Below are positions 16,324-26,228 of a stretch of DNA of 64,000 bases, piece after piece. How positions within the stretch are numbered: the stretch's first letter is position 1; every line of letters starts with the position of its first letter. The translations under genes and the position numbers were made by a program. Origin of the DNA: Candidatus Pseudobacter hemicellulosilyticus (GTDB lineage Bacteria; Bacteroidota; Bacteroidia; Chitinophagales; Chitinophagaceae); the NCBI GenBank assembly GCA_029202545.1, contig CP119311.1, forward strand, positions 620,001-684,000, written 5' to 3'. The notes under the pieces are model-generated. The model was not told the origin of the DNA and did no database searches. It saw nothing but the letters and a program-made list of their open reading frames with translations.

Positions 16324-19300
16324 TTAGAAGTTGGTAAAAATGCCGATGGTGTAGGTAGGCGTTATATACGATTTCTCATAACTATTAGTGGCCATGCTGT
16401 AGTTATACTCGTTCAGACCAATGGTCCAGAGATTGGACGCCTGGCATTTGACCTCAAAATGACTGAACCCCGTCCTTTTAACGAAGGACAGATTGTCCAG
16501 GCTATAGGATACCGTTACATCCGACAAGGTGATATAGTCACCGTTAACTACATACTTGTCTGCGTAGTTATAAGGATTCACTGCATTGTAATTGGTATAA
16601 CCGGTCAGCGCCATCACATCCGTATTCAACTCGTCCCCTTTCACACGCCAGAAATCTCCGGCGCCTTCCATTGGCCTTAATGAACCGGGATTAGGACGGG
16701 GAACGCGCACTTTAAATCCACCATAATAGTTGATCATACAGAAAAAGTAGAAGTTGCCGACATCAATCCGGTTGCTTAAGCCGGCGCTGATAGTAGGTAT
16801 GGACGAACCCATGTACCTGGTAAGGCCCGAGCTATCGCTTTTCATGGCAGTGGCCGAAGGAGAGCTTGAGCTGGCTACATTGGTATGATATACCTGCCCC
16901 CTGTTATTGCCTACCAGCGGATGACCTGTGCTGTCAAGGCCCAGGTAGTTGAAAGCAAACATAGCGCCTACCGGATGCCCCATCACATAACCCAGCGCAT
17001 TCAGGGTCTGGGGATTGAAATCTCCTTTCCGGTAAACTTCCAGGACTTTGCTGGTATTACGGGCAATGACCAGGCCGGTGTTCCAGTTCAGGTTCCTGGT
17101 GGACACCCAGTCCGCATGCAGGCCGATCTCAATTCCCGTATTATTGATAGTGGCCCTGTTGATCAGTGAAGGACTCACCCCAATGGTAGGATCAATCTGT
17201 GCATTGCCCAGCAGGTCGGTACTTCTTTTCTGGTAGTAGTCCAGCGTACCGGTGATATTTTTGAAGATATGGTAGTCGAGGCCCAGGTTGAAGTTCTTTG
17301 TCTGCTCCCAGCGCAGGCTGCTGTTGGCATAGGACAGTAACCGCAAAGAAGCGCTGGTAGGTGCAGTATAGGAATTGATCTGGGAAGTAGCTATTACCTG
17401 GGGTAATGACATCTTGGCCACGTTCCCATTGAAACCATAGGCCATACGCAGCTTCAGCATCTTTATCCAGTCTATATCCTGCATAAAGCTTTCCTTGTGG
17501 ATATTCCAGGCCGCACCTACAGACCAGAGCGGTTTGTACTTGTACTTAGGATTGGTGCCAAACAGGTTAGACTGATCAATCCGCATGCTACCCGTCAGTG
17601 AGTAGGTGTTCTTAAACGAGTAGACGATGTTGGAATAACCGGACAGGAACCTGTCCTCTGTATACGCCTGGTTGAACAGGGTGGGGAAATAATAGGACCC
17701 TGCCAGCGGTGAGCCCAGGCCAAAATGACCTCTCAAAGAAGAGTTAATAATAGAAGCATAATCCACAGGCTGCTGCAGCAGGGTGCCATCATTATAGCCA
17801 AAATAGGAAGCCAGGTTGGCCTTGTTGATCAGATTCCTTATTTCTCCACCCAGGATGGCATTCACAGAATGCAGACCGCCGATCCTTTTATTGAAATTCA
17901 ATTGCGCACGGGCAGTATAGCTGGAGGTCTGGGTATTCTCCTGGCTCAGGTAACCACCCCTGGGAATATTGTATTTGAAGGTGCCGTCTGTATTCTGCGT
18001 AACATAGGAGTTCACGTACTTCCTGGCTACAGAAGAGTTCTCACTGGCCAGGTAGCGGTTTTCAGCGCGGGAGGTTTCATAGATACCACCAAAGGAAAGA
18101 TCAAAACCTCCACCGATCACATAGTTAAAATTAGCCGTGAACCGGTTATTGATGGTCCTGGCATCATCACTGATCTCCTTTACATCCACGAGGGGATAAT
18201 AGAGCTGATCGTACAGGCCGTTGGCCACCAGTACACTGTTGTAATAGGGAGAGATGCCGCCGTTTACAATGGAAGCAGGTTTGCCATTCACATCCTGGAA
18301 ATGCTCATAGGGAGCCACCGAACCGATGCCTGGTACAGGCGTTCCATGTATATTATTCTCCTGGTAATCGGTAGTCAGTTCCAGCGACAGCCTACTGGCC
18401 AGTTTCAGGGTGGTACGGGCAGAGAACAGGGTCCTGTTGTTATCGTTACCGATGATCGACAACCTGTTCCTGGTATGGTTAGCCGTAATATAGTACAGCG
18501 CGTTACCCGTTCCCCCGGATACGTTCAGGTTATAGGTCTGTGTTACGGCCGGGCGAAGGAACAACCGGCTGTAATCATCCACATTGTTGTAATTGTCCAG
18601 TGCGGCAAAGGACTCGGCTGCCTGCTCTGGCGTGATCATTTTAGCCGCCAGCTGAGCCGTAATATAATATACCTGGTTACGTTGAACAGTACCGGCGGCG
18701 GCTGTCGCCAGCTGCGACCAGGTGCCTTCATTGACACTGGCAGCGTTAATGGTTTTCTGGTAGTTGGTGACAATAGCCGAGGCATTATCGGCCCAGCGGT
18801 AGCGACTATAATTTTCCTGGGGCGTTATACCGGTGGTGGCCCGGAACGCAAACCGGGGCATTCCCAGTGAAGCCTGTTTTCTTTCAATAACGATCACCCC
18901 ATTGGAAGCCCGCACACCATATACAGTGGCCGCAGCCGCATCTTTGAGAATAGTAACGGATTTAATTTCATTGGGATCAATCAGATCCAGGGTCAGTTCA
19001 GTTGGATAGCCATCCACTACGATCAGCGGATTCTGGTTGGCCGACATAGTGCTGATACCACGGATATTGAAAAGAGCCCTGGAAGTAGTGCCGCCGTTGG
19101 GGGCCGTACTTGTAAAGGACACGTTGTTATTGATCATGAGACCGGGCATCCTGTTCACCAAGCCGTCCAGGAAATTAGTGCTGACCCTTGATTCATATTC
19201 TTTGGTGCTGATCTGCGAAACCGCACCGGTACTTTGCTCAGGGCGGATGCGCTGGTAACCGGTAAAGATCGGTTTCACCACAAATTCATCCAGCTCAGAG

Positions 19301-19959
19301 GCTTTCACCTGCATCACTACATTCACTTCCGTCTGGTTATTGATGGTGATAGTGACTGGTTCATAACCAACAATGGAAAAGGTCAGCTTATCACCTTTGG
19401 CGGCAATGATCTCAAAAGCGCCCTTACTATCGGTAGTGGTAGCCGCATAGGTGCCCCTGCCCTTTGTTACTACGGAAATGGTAACGCCGGCAATGGGCTT
19501 ACCCAGGGAATCAGTAACGCGGCCGGACACGGGCGGAGCCGGCGTGTACAGCTGCAGTTCAAGCGCCGGCTTGCGGGCCGGCACATTGGTCGTTACAACG
19601 GTAGAAATGTTGATGGTCTTACTTTCTATGGAATAGCGGAAGGGCTGCCGTTCAAACAGCTCTTCCAGGAAGGCCAGCAGCGGTTTGTTATTGGCCTGGA
19701 TACTGACCGGCCTGGCCACAGACAAAGCATTTTCCGGGTAGAGGAACACATAGCCCGTTTGTTTTTCTACAATCTCCAGCACTCTTTCCAGGGGAACATT
19801 CCTGCCTGAAAAGCTCACATTCTGGGAAAGCCCATTGGCGCTTACTGATAAACAGGCCACTAAAGTGAAAAAGATCGTTAGTTTCATAACTAACAGCGTT
19901 TTGGTGATGCGACGGTTACCCCCACGGGCCGACCATCTGCAATAAGCAGTTTTTAGCAT
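16324..19959 (-). CDS. SusC/RagA-family TonB-linked receptor with STN domain
   Basis: 1211-residue outer-membrane importer. The long start (KTLLVMKLTIFFTLVACLSVSANGLSQ) is the usual leader of STN-SusC proteins in Chitinophagaceae; an internal Met at 19887 is an alternative. An STN (secretin/TonB N-terminal) domain follows at about 48-118 (VPLERVLEIVEKQTGYVFLY), then a carboxypeptidase-regulatory domain (VSGRVTDSLGKPIAGVTISVV), the plug (NPLIVVDGYPTELTLDLIDPNEIKSVTILKDAAAATVYGVRASNGVIVI, read in parts) and the barrel ending YTIGIFTNF. The STN domain would relay substrate occupancy to the FecR protein encoded just upstream, switching on the operon's sigma factor. Confidence 0.93.
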   Translation of the reverse strand: MLKTAYCRWSARGGNRRITKTLLVMKLTIFFTLVACLSVSANGLSQNVSFSGRNVPLERVLEIVEKQTGYVFLYPENALSVARPVSIQANNKPLLAFLEELFERQPFRYSIESKTINISTVVTTNVPARKPALELQLYTPAPPVSGRVTDSLGKPIAGVTISVVTKGRGTYAATTTDSKGAFEIIAAKGDKLTFSIVGYEPVTITINNQTEVNVVMQVKASELDEFVVKPIFTGYQRIRPEQSTGAVSQISTKEYESRVSTNFLDGLVNRMPGLMINNNVSFTSTAPNGGTTSRALFNIRGISTMSANQNPLIVVDGYPTELTLDLIDPNEIKSVTILKDAAAATVYGVRASNGVIVIERKQASLGMPRFAFRATTGITPQENYSRYRWADNASAIVTNYQKTINAASVNEGTWSQLATAAAGTVQRNQVYYITAQLAAKMITPEQAAESFAALDNYNNVDDYSRLFLRPAVTQTYNLNVSGGTGNALYYITANHTRNRLSIIGNDNNRTLFSARTTLKLASRLSLELTTDYQENNIHGTPVPGIGSVAPYEHFQDVNGKPASIVNGGISPYYNSVLVANGLYDQLYYPLVDVKEISDDARTINNRFTANFNYVIGGGFDLSFGGIYETSRAENRYLASENSSVARKYVNSYVTQNTDGTFKYNIPRGGYLSQENTQTSSYTARAQLNFNKRIGGLHSVNAILGGEIRNLINKANLASYFGYNDGTLLQQPVDYASIINSSLRGHFGLGSPLAGSYYFPTLFNQAYTEDRFLSGYSNIVYSFKNTYSLTGSMRIDQSNLFGTNPKYKYKPLWSVGAAWNIHKESFMQDIDWIKMLKLRMAYGFNGNVAKMSLPQVIATSQINSYTAPTSASLRLLSYANSSLRWEQTKNFNLGLDYHIFKNITGTLDYYQKRSTDLLGNAQIDPTIGVSPSLINRATINNTGIEIGLHADWVSTRNLNWNTGLVIARNTSKVLEVYRKGDFNPQTLNALGYVMGHPVGAMFAFNYLGLDSTGHPLVGNNRGQVYHTNVASSSSPSATAMKSDSSGLTRYMGSSIPTISAGLSNRIDVGNFYFFCMINYYGGFKVRVPRPNPGSLRPMEGAGDFWRVKGDELNTDVMALTGYTNYNAVNPYNYADKYVVNGDYITLSDVTVSYSLDNLSFVKRTGFSHFEVKCQASNLWTIGLNEYNYSMATNSYEKSYITPTYTIGIFTNF

Positions 19960-20091
19960 ACTTTTGTGCAGTTTGGGTGATGAAAAAGCAGTCCGCGAAG
20001 ACCTGTTTACATTATCCAGCTATACAGCCAGTGATGTTGCAAGCATTACTGGCTTTTTGCTGGGTATCATTTTCTATATAATAGGATTGTT

Positions 20092-21288
20092 CTATTTTCC
20101 CTGTATGGTAAGGGTGCGTCCTTCCAGTTGTACCCGGACGCCATAATCAGTTAAGAAGCGGATCACACCGGAAAGCTTTACCGCCCGGTCCATTTTACCT
20201 TTGAGCCTGATATCGGGGACAGCGCCTTCATACACTACATCCACATCATACCATCTCTCCACTTCTCTCATCAGCGTTTTGAAACTGGCGCCTGTAAGAT
20301 CAAAAATGCCATTTTTCCAGGCCAGTACCTGTCCCAGGTCCACTTCATCCACAACCTGTATCCCGGTAGCAGCGCCTGTTTCCTGAACGGCCTGCTGACC
20401 AGGAGAAAGCACTACTGCTGCTGCACCACCAGCCTTGATCCTGCCACTTAGCAAGGTTGTTTTGATGGCGTCATGATCTTTATATGCATTCACATTGAAA
20501 GCGGTGCCTAATACTTCCACATTACTCTCTCCATTGATATCCACGAAGAAAGGTCTGGCTTTATCGGGCGCTATTTCGAAATAGGCTTCGCCGGTCATTT
20601 TAATGGTCCGCGTGTTACCCGTAAAAGAAGCAGGATAAGAAACGGAGCTGGCAGCGTTGAGCCAGACTTTTGTACCATCCGGTAACACCACCCGGTACTG
20701 ACCGCCTTTAGGCGTACTCACCGTATTCATCATTACCGTGTTATTGGAAGTTGCTGTTCCTTCATAACGGATCTCTCCATCAGGCAGGTTGACAACGTTC
20801 ATATTTCCTTGTTGCGCAATGGTCCCATCGGCAGCACTGTCCAGCGGGATCACGCTTCCGTCTGCCAGGGTGAGCGTGGCTTTAAAGCCAGCCGGGGTAA
20901 TTTCTGCCGGCGGGGTTCTATCAGCCACCACCGGGGTTTTATCCGTTCTTCCTGCCACAGCCCAGAGCAGGACAGCACCTACAGCCAGGATCAGGAAGGC
21001 AGCAGCATAATGCAACCAGGGACGCCCCAGTAAAAAGCGGCGGCTTTGCATGGCTGGTTCACCGGAGGCTACTAATGGCGCCTCTACCAGCGCAGCCTGT
21101 GCGGCAGCCTCTTCAAATTCCCGGAGACGCGCAGGCAGCCTGTCCCGTTGCATCCATTCAGTATACAAACGGGCATTGTCTTCCGACGCAGCACACCATT
21201 CCTGCAGGGCAAGCGCTTCGGCCTGGGTTAATTCGCCGCTGAGCTGTTTAATGACCAGGTGGGCAATATATGTTTCAGAAAAAGGCAT
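20092..21288 (-). CDS. FecR-family anti-sigma factor
   Basis: 398 residues. The N-terminal cytoplasmic anti-sigma part (about 1-85) has the family opening (YIAHLVIKQLSGELTQAEALALQEWCAAS). One TM helix lies at about 91-112 (WLHYAAAFLILAVGAVLLWAV). The periplasmic FecR domain (STPKGGQYRVVLPDGTKVWLNAASSVSYP, read in parts; TGEAYFEIAPD; VLGTAFNVNAY) and a C-terminal DUF4974 (FKTLMREVERWYDVDVVYEG) follow. It holds the adjacent sigma factor until the STN domain of SusC signals. It lies between the sigma gene (30 bp) and the SusC gene (132 bp). Confidence 0.93.
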   Translation of the reverse strand: MPFSETYIAHLVIKQLSGELTQAEALALQEWCAASEDNARLYTEWMQRDRLPARLREFEEAAAQAALVEAPLVASGEPAMQSRRFLLGRPWLHYAAAFLILAVGAVLLWAVAGRTDKTPVVADRTPPAEITPAGFKATLTLADGSVIPLDSAADGTIAQQGNMNVVNLPDGEIRYEGTATSNNTVMMNTVSTPKGGQYRVVLPDGTKVWLNAASSVSYPASFTGNTRTIKMTGEAYFEIAPDKARPFFVDINGESNVEVLGTAFNVNAYKDHDAIKTTLLSGRIKAGGAAAVVLSPGQQAVQETGAATGIQVVDEVDLGQVLAWKNGIFDLTGASFKTLMREVERWYDVDVVYEGAVPDIRLKGKMDRAVKLSGVIRFLTDYGVRVQLEGRTLTIQGK

Positions 21289-21318
21289 AGTTAAAGCTGT
21301 ATATAGTATTATCGCCGG

Positions 21319-21978
21319 TTACCCTTTTCGTGCCAAAAAATCCAATATTTTTTTTAGCGGGGTCAGATCGGCGGTTAAAAAGGAGACAGGCAGCAGTAGC
21401 AGGAAGGATCTTTTCCGGATCCATTCGCGCAGCATTTCAATGGCCCGGCGCTTCTGGCTCCTGACGGTAGCCGGGTTCATGGCCATCAGGGCGGCGATTT
21501 CACGTGGATTTTTTCCTTCGTAGTATGAGAGTTCAAAGATGCGGCGGTAATCCGGGGCCAGCCGGGCAATGCCATCGGCCAGTAACTGACCCATTTCGGC
21601 CTCTATGATCCGGTGGCTGATGAGCTCATGGTCGGCCGAAGCCGTTTGGTCAAGGGGAGTAGACTGGGTGTAAGACTGGTGTTTATTCCTGGCTTCCAGT
21701 GCTTTGAGGGCCTGGTTCCTGACAGCAAAATAGAGGAAGTTCTTCAGGTGGTCATTGGACTGGAGCTGGCTGCGGCCATTCCAGAGATGCAGGAAAGCCT
21801 CGGCCACCACATCTTTCACCTCTTCCCATTCCAGCCGGAAACGTTTGGCATAGTAGAAGAGCCGCGCTTTGAACAAGTCGTGCGCCTGCCGGAAAGCTAC
21901 TTCGTCACCATTGGCGATACGCTCATACAAATTCTCCGACAGTATAGTAGATGCTACATGTAATGACTGGTCATTCAA
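21319..21978 (-). CDS. ECF RNA polymerase sigma factor
   Basis: 219 residues with region 2 (AFRQAHDLFKARLFYYAKRF ... EVKDVVAEAFLHLW) and region 4 (LSYYEGKNPREIAALMAMNPATVRSQKRRAIEMLREWI, an HTH). First gene of the locus; with the FecR protein it forms the cell-surface-signalling switch for the SusCD operon. No clear TAnnTTTG box was found in the 94-bp gap to the divergent-side kinase gene. Two further sigma/FecR pairs in the window (45681-46265 and 58700-59290) have the same layout. Confidence 0.92.
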   Translation of the reverse strand: MNDQSLHVASTILSENLYERIANGDEVAFRQAHDLFKARLFYYAKRFRLEWEEVKDVVAEAFLHLWNGRSQLQSNDHLKNFLYFAVRNQALKALEARNKHQSYTQSTPLDQTASADHELISHRIIEAEMGQLLADGIARLAPDYRRIFELSYYEGKNPREIAALMAMNPATVRSQKRRAIEMLREWIRKRSFLLLLPVSFLTADLTPLKKILDFLARKG

Positions 21979-22072
21979 TACCTTATTCCCGCTTTTTATG
22001 CAATTTAAACGAAAATACCTATATGTGGTGGCACATAAACCCTGGCGTTAAGAGCAAGGTTTCGGGAAGGGC

Positions 22073-25072
22073 TCACCACTCATTGGCTTGTCCCTTTTTT
22101 ATCGGGAAGTATACCTGCATTTTACAGCCATGGCCTGGGCTGGAATTAAAACTGACCTCTCCGTCGAATAAAGAAACACGGCTGATTATATTATTCAGCC
22201 CCAGCCCCCTTTTGATCTTTCCGAAATCAAAGCCAATACCATTATCTTTTACCATCAGATGCAATCCGGATCTGTTTTCTGAGAAAACGACATCTACCTT
22301 CGTGGCATTCGCATGCTTTAGTATGTTATTAAGCTGTTCCTGGATTATCCGGTAAATGGCTGTTTTCATTTCAGGAACAATTGTGTATTCCAGGTGATTT
22401 TCGGGAACCAGGAGTGTGATGGTCAATCTACCTAAGCCATTCAACTGGGCAATCAACTCTTCTGTTGCCTGGAACAATCCTTTTTCTTCAAAAGCGGCCG
22501 GGGTAAGGCTATGCGACAAATTTCTTATTTCATCAATGCCTGTAATGAGCATGTTCTTACAGTCATTCAATAATGTATTATCAGTTGATTCCCTCATACA
22601 TACATCTATATACAGTTTGCAGGTAGCCAGGATCTGGCATACATTATCGTGCAATTCATGGGAAATTTCCTTTCGCTCGTTTTCCTGGGCTTTGATGATA
22701 GCCTTCACCACTTCCTTTTTCCTGTTCTTTTCTTTGTCAGCTAATTTATTTTCCAGCTTTCTCTGGTCTGTTATATCCTGCATAGCGCCAATCATACGCA
22801 CAGCTTTCATTTTATCGTCCCGGATAATATAGGCTTTGTCATAGATGATCCTATACCTGTTCCTGTTATTTTTTAACCGGTATTCGAATTGCCAGTACGC
22901 TTTCTTTCCCTTCAGTACTTTCTTAATGGATGCCAGGTAACGCTCCCTGTCCTCAGGATGTATCCGCGCTTCTTTTATTTCCAGAGAGAATTTCCTTTTG
23001 GCAAATTCATAATCCCTGGAAGAAGACTCTCCCTGGGCAATTACATTCTTTTCAATGTCCCAATCCCAGATAATATCAGAAGTTGCCTTTCGGGCAAACT
23101 CATAGCGCTCATACAATGCCCTGAGTTCCTTTTTAGTATTAATGATCGGCGTAATATCCATACCTACGCCGCCTACAAGCCGGATACCATTACTATCCCG
23201 GCCCAATGGGAATTTAAACAAGTGCTGTATCCGTGCAATGCCATTTGCATCTACAGAGGTAGTCCTCGTTTCAAAAGGCTTGTTTGAATTGAAGACAATT
23301 TTATTGATATTGATATACTCATTGGCCAGATCAGCAGGAAAAATTGTTTCTATTGCCCGCCCCACCGCATCTGAAGGAATCCCAAATGATTCATGGGCGG
23401 TTTTGCTAACATACCTTATTACGTTAAACTCATCTGCGATCCAGGCAGAGGTGGGGGAATTATTCATAAAGGAAGTAAATTGCATTTCCTGCTTTATGAG
23501 TTCCTTTTCTGCTTTCCGTTGCTCATCAATAGGCCTGCCCTCAACAATTAAAAAATTACATTTACCCGACTGATCATATACAGGCTTGATGGAAAAGTCA
23601 ACCAACGCTGACGTTGTCTGACTCCTGATCTCCGCTTCCTGCCGCATAGTAATACCACCGGAAGCCATCTTCACTGCTTCTTTGAATTTCGTCCGGCTGC
23701 TTCCGGGTATGTCCCACCAGTAAGTATCCCAGATCTTTTTTCCTTTTACGGCATCCGGGCTATTTCCTGAGAACTGAAGAAAACTATCATTTACTTCCTC
23801 GATCTCTCCCGCAGGGTTGAGGATAGCCATAAACTGAAAGGCAGAGTTAAATATTTCCTTGAACCTTGTTTGGGTTATCCTTAAAGCCTCGGCATTTAAT
23901 CTTTTCCGGGTTATGTCTTTAATAAGATTATATACCCCTATTATATTTTTATTTTCGTCCCAGACAGGTCTGAACATCACTTCAAACCATTTGTCCCGGC
24001 CCAGTACCGGTATCTGTGTTTCATGTATTTCCTCTGCACCGCTTCCTGCATTTTTCAGTATCTGATGGATGTTCAGATCAGATAAAGCCAACGCTATCTC
24101 AGGATAATATACAGCCTTCAGCTCCCTGCGTCCTGTAATAGCGCTATAGTACTCTAAAGCCAAATTATTATACCTGGTCACCCTGTGATCCAGATCCAGC
24201 AAAATAAATGAACTGGAGGAGGAGGAAAGCACAAGCGACAGCAAACGTTCTGCATTGATTATTTCCTGCACAGACTTCTTCTGCTCTGTAATATCTACAA
24301 ATGAACTGATGACATACGCAGGCTTATCTGCCCCGTCAATGAATATGGGTTGAGAGTTGATGCTGATCCAGGTCAATACCGAGTCCGGATTATAGATACC
24401 CATCACAACATTCTTGCAGGCGATACCAGTACGCAGGGTAACTGCTGCCGGATCAGCCTGCAGGTCAAAGATGGACCCGTCCTCATGAATGAATTTCCAC
24501 CCGGCTTCCGGGCTGATCTTTCCCCTGATCTGCTCCTTCGGCAAACCGACAATAGACCCAGAGGCCTTGTTGGCATAAACAATATGGCCATTTTTATCAT
24601 ACAGCGCCAACCCTTCAAAAAGGGAATCCAGGGTATAGGCATTCTTTAAAAGATCCACTTCAAACTGTTCCTTGTCACTGATTGGCAAACTGTCTGCAAT
24701 ATCCGGGACCACGGAATCCGACTTTATTGCCGGATCAGCATTCACTCCTGTAAAAATGATGGAGATGATCTCACCCAGCTTATTGCTGACAGTCTTTACA
24801 TCCCAGCAATAGAGCGTATTTCCATTATCGTTATGAAATATTGCCGTGAATGGCATCGAAGAAAACGCTGAATGCGCCTGCGTGAATTGGATGAATTCCT
24901 GCCTTTCTGAGAATGGCGCGGCTATTAAACTGGAAAGCGGTTGCCCTTCAAAAGACTGATGGGATCGATCAAAAAAAGAAATAGAGCTATTGTGGAGGCT
25001 TATAATGCTTAAATCCTTGTCGAAAGCACAAAAGATCTCGACACGTTGTTTTGATACATGAAGCGGATTCAT
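22073..25072 (-). CDS. multi-PAS sensor histidine kinase (HisKA_3 type)
   Basis: 999-residue kinase without membrane helices, so cytoplasmic sensing. Several PAS/PAC repeats fill residues 1 to about 770 (for example NAYTLDSLFEGLALYDKNGHIVYANKAS; AERLLSLVLSSSSSSFILLDLD; FNSAFQFMAILNPAGEIEEVN, read in parts). The transmitter is of the LytS/NarX type: ERKEISHELHDNVCQIL with the phospho-acceptor His at about 808, then HATPase motifs DNGIGFDFG and GLGLNNIISR near 945-965. NarL-type response regulators are the usual partners, but none is adjacent. Stop lies 94 bp from the sigma gene on the left; 615 bp of AT-rich DNA lies upstream. Confidence 0.92.
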   Translation of the reverse strand: MNPLHVSKQRVEIFCAFDKDLSIISLHNSSISFFDRSHQSFEGQPLSSLIAAPFSERQEFIQFTQAHSAFSSMPFTAIFHNDNGNTLYCWDVKTVSNKLGEIISIIFTGVNADPAIKSDSVVPDIADSLPISDKEQFEVDLLKNAYTLDSLFEGLALYDKNGHIVYANKASGSIVGLPKEQIRGKISPEAGWKFIHEDGSIFDLQADPAAVTLRTGIACKNVVMGIYNPDSVLTWISINSQPIFIDGADKPAYVISSFVDITEQKKSVQEIINAERLLSLVLSSSSSSFILLDLDHRVTRYNNLALEYYSAITGRRELKAVYYPEIALALSDLNIHQILKNAGSGAEEIHETQIPVLGRDKWFEVMFRPVWDENKNIIGVYNLIKDITRKRLNAEALRITQTRFKEIFNSAFQFMAILNPAGEIEEVNDSFLQFSGNSPDAVKGKKIWDTYWWDIPGSSRTKFKEAVKMASGGITMRQEAEIRSQTTSALVDFSIKPVYDQSGKCNFLIVEGRPIDEQRKAEKELIKQEMQFTSFMNNSPTSAWIADEFNVIRYVSKTAHESFGIPSDAVGRAIETIFPADLANEYININKIVFNSNKPFETRTTSVDANGIARIQHLFKFPLGRDSNGIRLVGGVGMDITPIINTKKELRALYERYEFARKATSDIIWDWDIEKNVIAQGESSSRDYEFAKRKFSLEIKEARIHPEDRERYLASIKKVLKGKKAYWQFEYRLKNNRNRYRIIYDKAYIIRDDKMKAVRMIGAMQDITDQRKLENKLADKEKNRKKEVVKAIIKAQENERKEISHELHDNVCQILATCKLYIDVCMRESTDNTLLNDCKNMLITGIDEIRNLSHSLTPAAFEEKGLFQATEELIAQLNGLGRLTITLLVPENHLEYTIVPEMKTAIYRIIQEQLNNILKHANATKVDVVFSENRSGLHLMVKDNGIGFDFGKIKRGLGLNNIISRVSLFDGEVSFNSSPGHGCKMQVYFPIKKGQANEW

Positions 25073-25687
25073 TACCTATTCCTTGGTTGGTTAGTGTTTA
25101 AGATAGTAGATCTGAATATGGAATACGGAAAATGGTAATGTACATGCAAGATATATAAAATATTGACAATAAGTCTATCGCATGTAAATAATATAAATTA
25201 TAACTAACCGTTACGCTAATCGTTACTTTTTTTCTAATCCGGCTCTAATAATAATTGTTGATAAATTGGAGAATGTCCCCAGCACGATCATCGATAGACG
25301 CACTATGAAATATGGAAGGCCAACCGTCATTATGCGAGAAAGGCCGGCGCTAAATTGCTCGCCTAAACGCCTGCAATAAAAATACTGTAGCGTTACACCA
25401 TGCAATATTTTAAAAAGCAAACAGCTTGTTACCCTGAAAGGTTATTTCGGTTGACGATTACTTCCTGGGAAAACTGGGTTTCGACGAACGGTTTCTAATT
25501 TTTTAAGTCGCCTTGTTCAATTCCATAAAGTATTGAAAATCTATAAGAATAAAATGAGTACTATAATGCACTTTTCAGCATACTTAGGCAAGAAATTTAG
25601 ATATATAAGTTAAAAAGTATCCTATACTGCACTTTTTGATACATTTCAATGTAAAATATGTAAATTTACTAAGAAAAGGGTAATATA
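25073..25687. other. AT-rich gap between the PAS kinase and hipB
   Basis: No convincing gene. A 65-codon minus-strand frame at 25223-25420 has no recognisable features. At 25455-25508 the plus strand reads KVISVDDYFLGKLGFDERFL then a stop, with a stop close upstream; it may be the tail of a lost gene. The right part holds the hipB promoter region with a three-copy motif and a GTAAATTTAC palindrome at 25660-25669. Confidence 0.5.
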
Positions 25688-25694
25688 ATGCACT
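25562..25694 (+). promoter_or_regulatory. three-copy motif at exact 61-bp intervals before hipB (candidate operators)
   Basis: TATAATGCACT at 25562-25572, TATACTGCACT at 25623-25633 and TATAATGCACT at 25684-25694. Start-to-start distance is exactly 61 bp twice. Copies 1 and 2 share the flanks C before and TTT after. Copy 3 covers the hipB ATG (25688). The middle copy lies within a GTATC-N16-GATAC inverted repeat (25617-25642). The placement suits cooperative autorepression by HipB; binding is inferred. Confidence 0.6.
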
Positions 25695-25906
25695 ATAGAG
25701 AAATCATAAATAGGGTGAAAGCCAGGCGGGAATCTCTAAATGTGACGCAAGAAAACCTAGCTCTACTTTCCGGCGTAGCGTTGAGAACCATAAAACAATT
25801 TGAAAGCGGTAAGGGTAATCCCACCTTGCAAACACTTCAAAAGCTCGGTGACGCCCTAGGCCTTGAAGTGACGGTCATCATTAAAAACAGGGGGATTAAT
25901 TCATGA
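25688..25906 (+). CDS. hipB: HipB-type HTH antitoxin/repressor
   Basis: 72-residue Cro/C1-type DNA-binding protein: MHYREIINRVKARRESLNVTQENLALLSGVALRTIKQFESGKGNPTLQTLQKLGDAL, read in parts, is a complete XRE domain. First gene of a three-gene hipBST-like operon; its stop overlaps the start of the next gene by four bases (ATGA). In HipBST systems HipB is the DNA-binding partner and represses the operon together with HipS and HipT. Its own ATG lies inside the third copy of the upstream motif, so binding there would also block translation initiation DNA. Confidence 0.85.
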   Translation: MHYREIINRVKARRESLNVTQENLALLSGVALRTIKQFESGKGNPTLQTLQKLGDALGLEVTVIIKNRGINS

Positions 25907-26226
25907 GAGCGGCCAAGATACTTTTTAAAGGGCAAGAAGCCGGTGTCTTAACACAGCAAGATGACGGAACGTTTACATTCCAGTATAATTCATCATGGGT
26001 AGATGACAGCAGCAAGCCAGCGATCAGTCTTACATTGCCGAAGATCGTCGCGCCGTACCATTCTCGTTACCTGTTCCCATTCTTCTACAATATGCTGCCA
26101 GAAGGGTCCAATAAACAGGTCGTCTGTCAACTTAACAGATTAGATAAGACCGATTATTTCGGATTACTGCTGACGATTGCTAAAACAGATACCATCGGCG
26201 CGGTCACCGTGTCTAAAATCGATTAA
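25903..26226 (+). CDS. hipS: HipS-type antitoxin (HipA N-terminal subdomain as a separate protein)
   Basis: 107 residues matching only the N-terminal coupling domain of HipA: AAKILFKGQEAGVLTQQDDGTFTFQY ... PAISLTLPKI ... LFPFFYNMLPEGSNKQVVCQLNRLDKTDYFGLLLTIAKTDTIGAVTV, read in parts. In classical HipA this domain is fused to the kinase; here it is a free protein, as in HipBST systems, where HipS neutralises the kinase HipT. ATGA overlap with hipB and a 2-bp gap to hipT indicate one tightly coupled operon. It is complete, with a normal start and stop, so not a frameshifted hipA. Confidence 0.82.
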   Translation: MRAAKILFKGQEAGVLTQQDDGTFTFQYNSSWVDDSSKPAISLTLPKIVAPYHSRYLFPFFYNMLPEGSNKQVVCQLNRLDKTDYFGLLLTIAKTDTIGAVTVSKID

Positions 26227-26228
26227 AC

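Noticed and set aside
25223..25420. 65-codon minus-strand frame
   Set aside because: No start context, no domain, AT-rich spacer; treated as non-coding.
25455..25508. Possible gene tail VDDYFLGKLGFDERFL on the plus strand
   Set aside because: Only 18 codons after a stop; could be a remnant but cannot be assigned.
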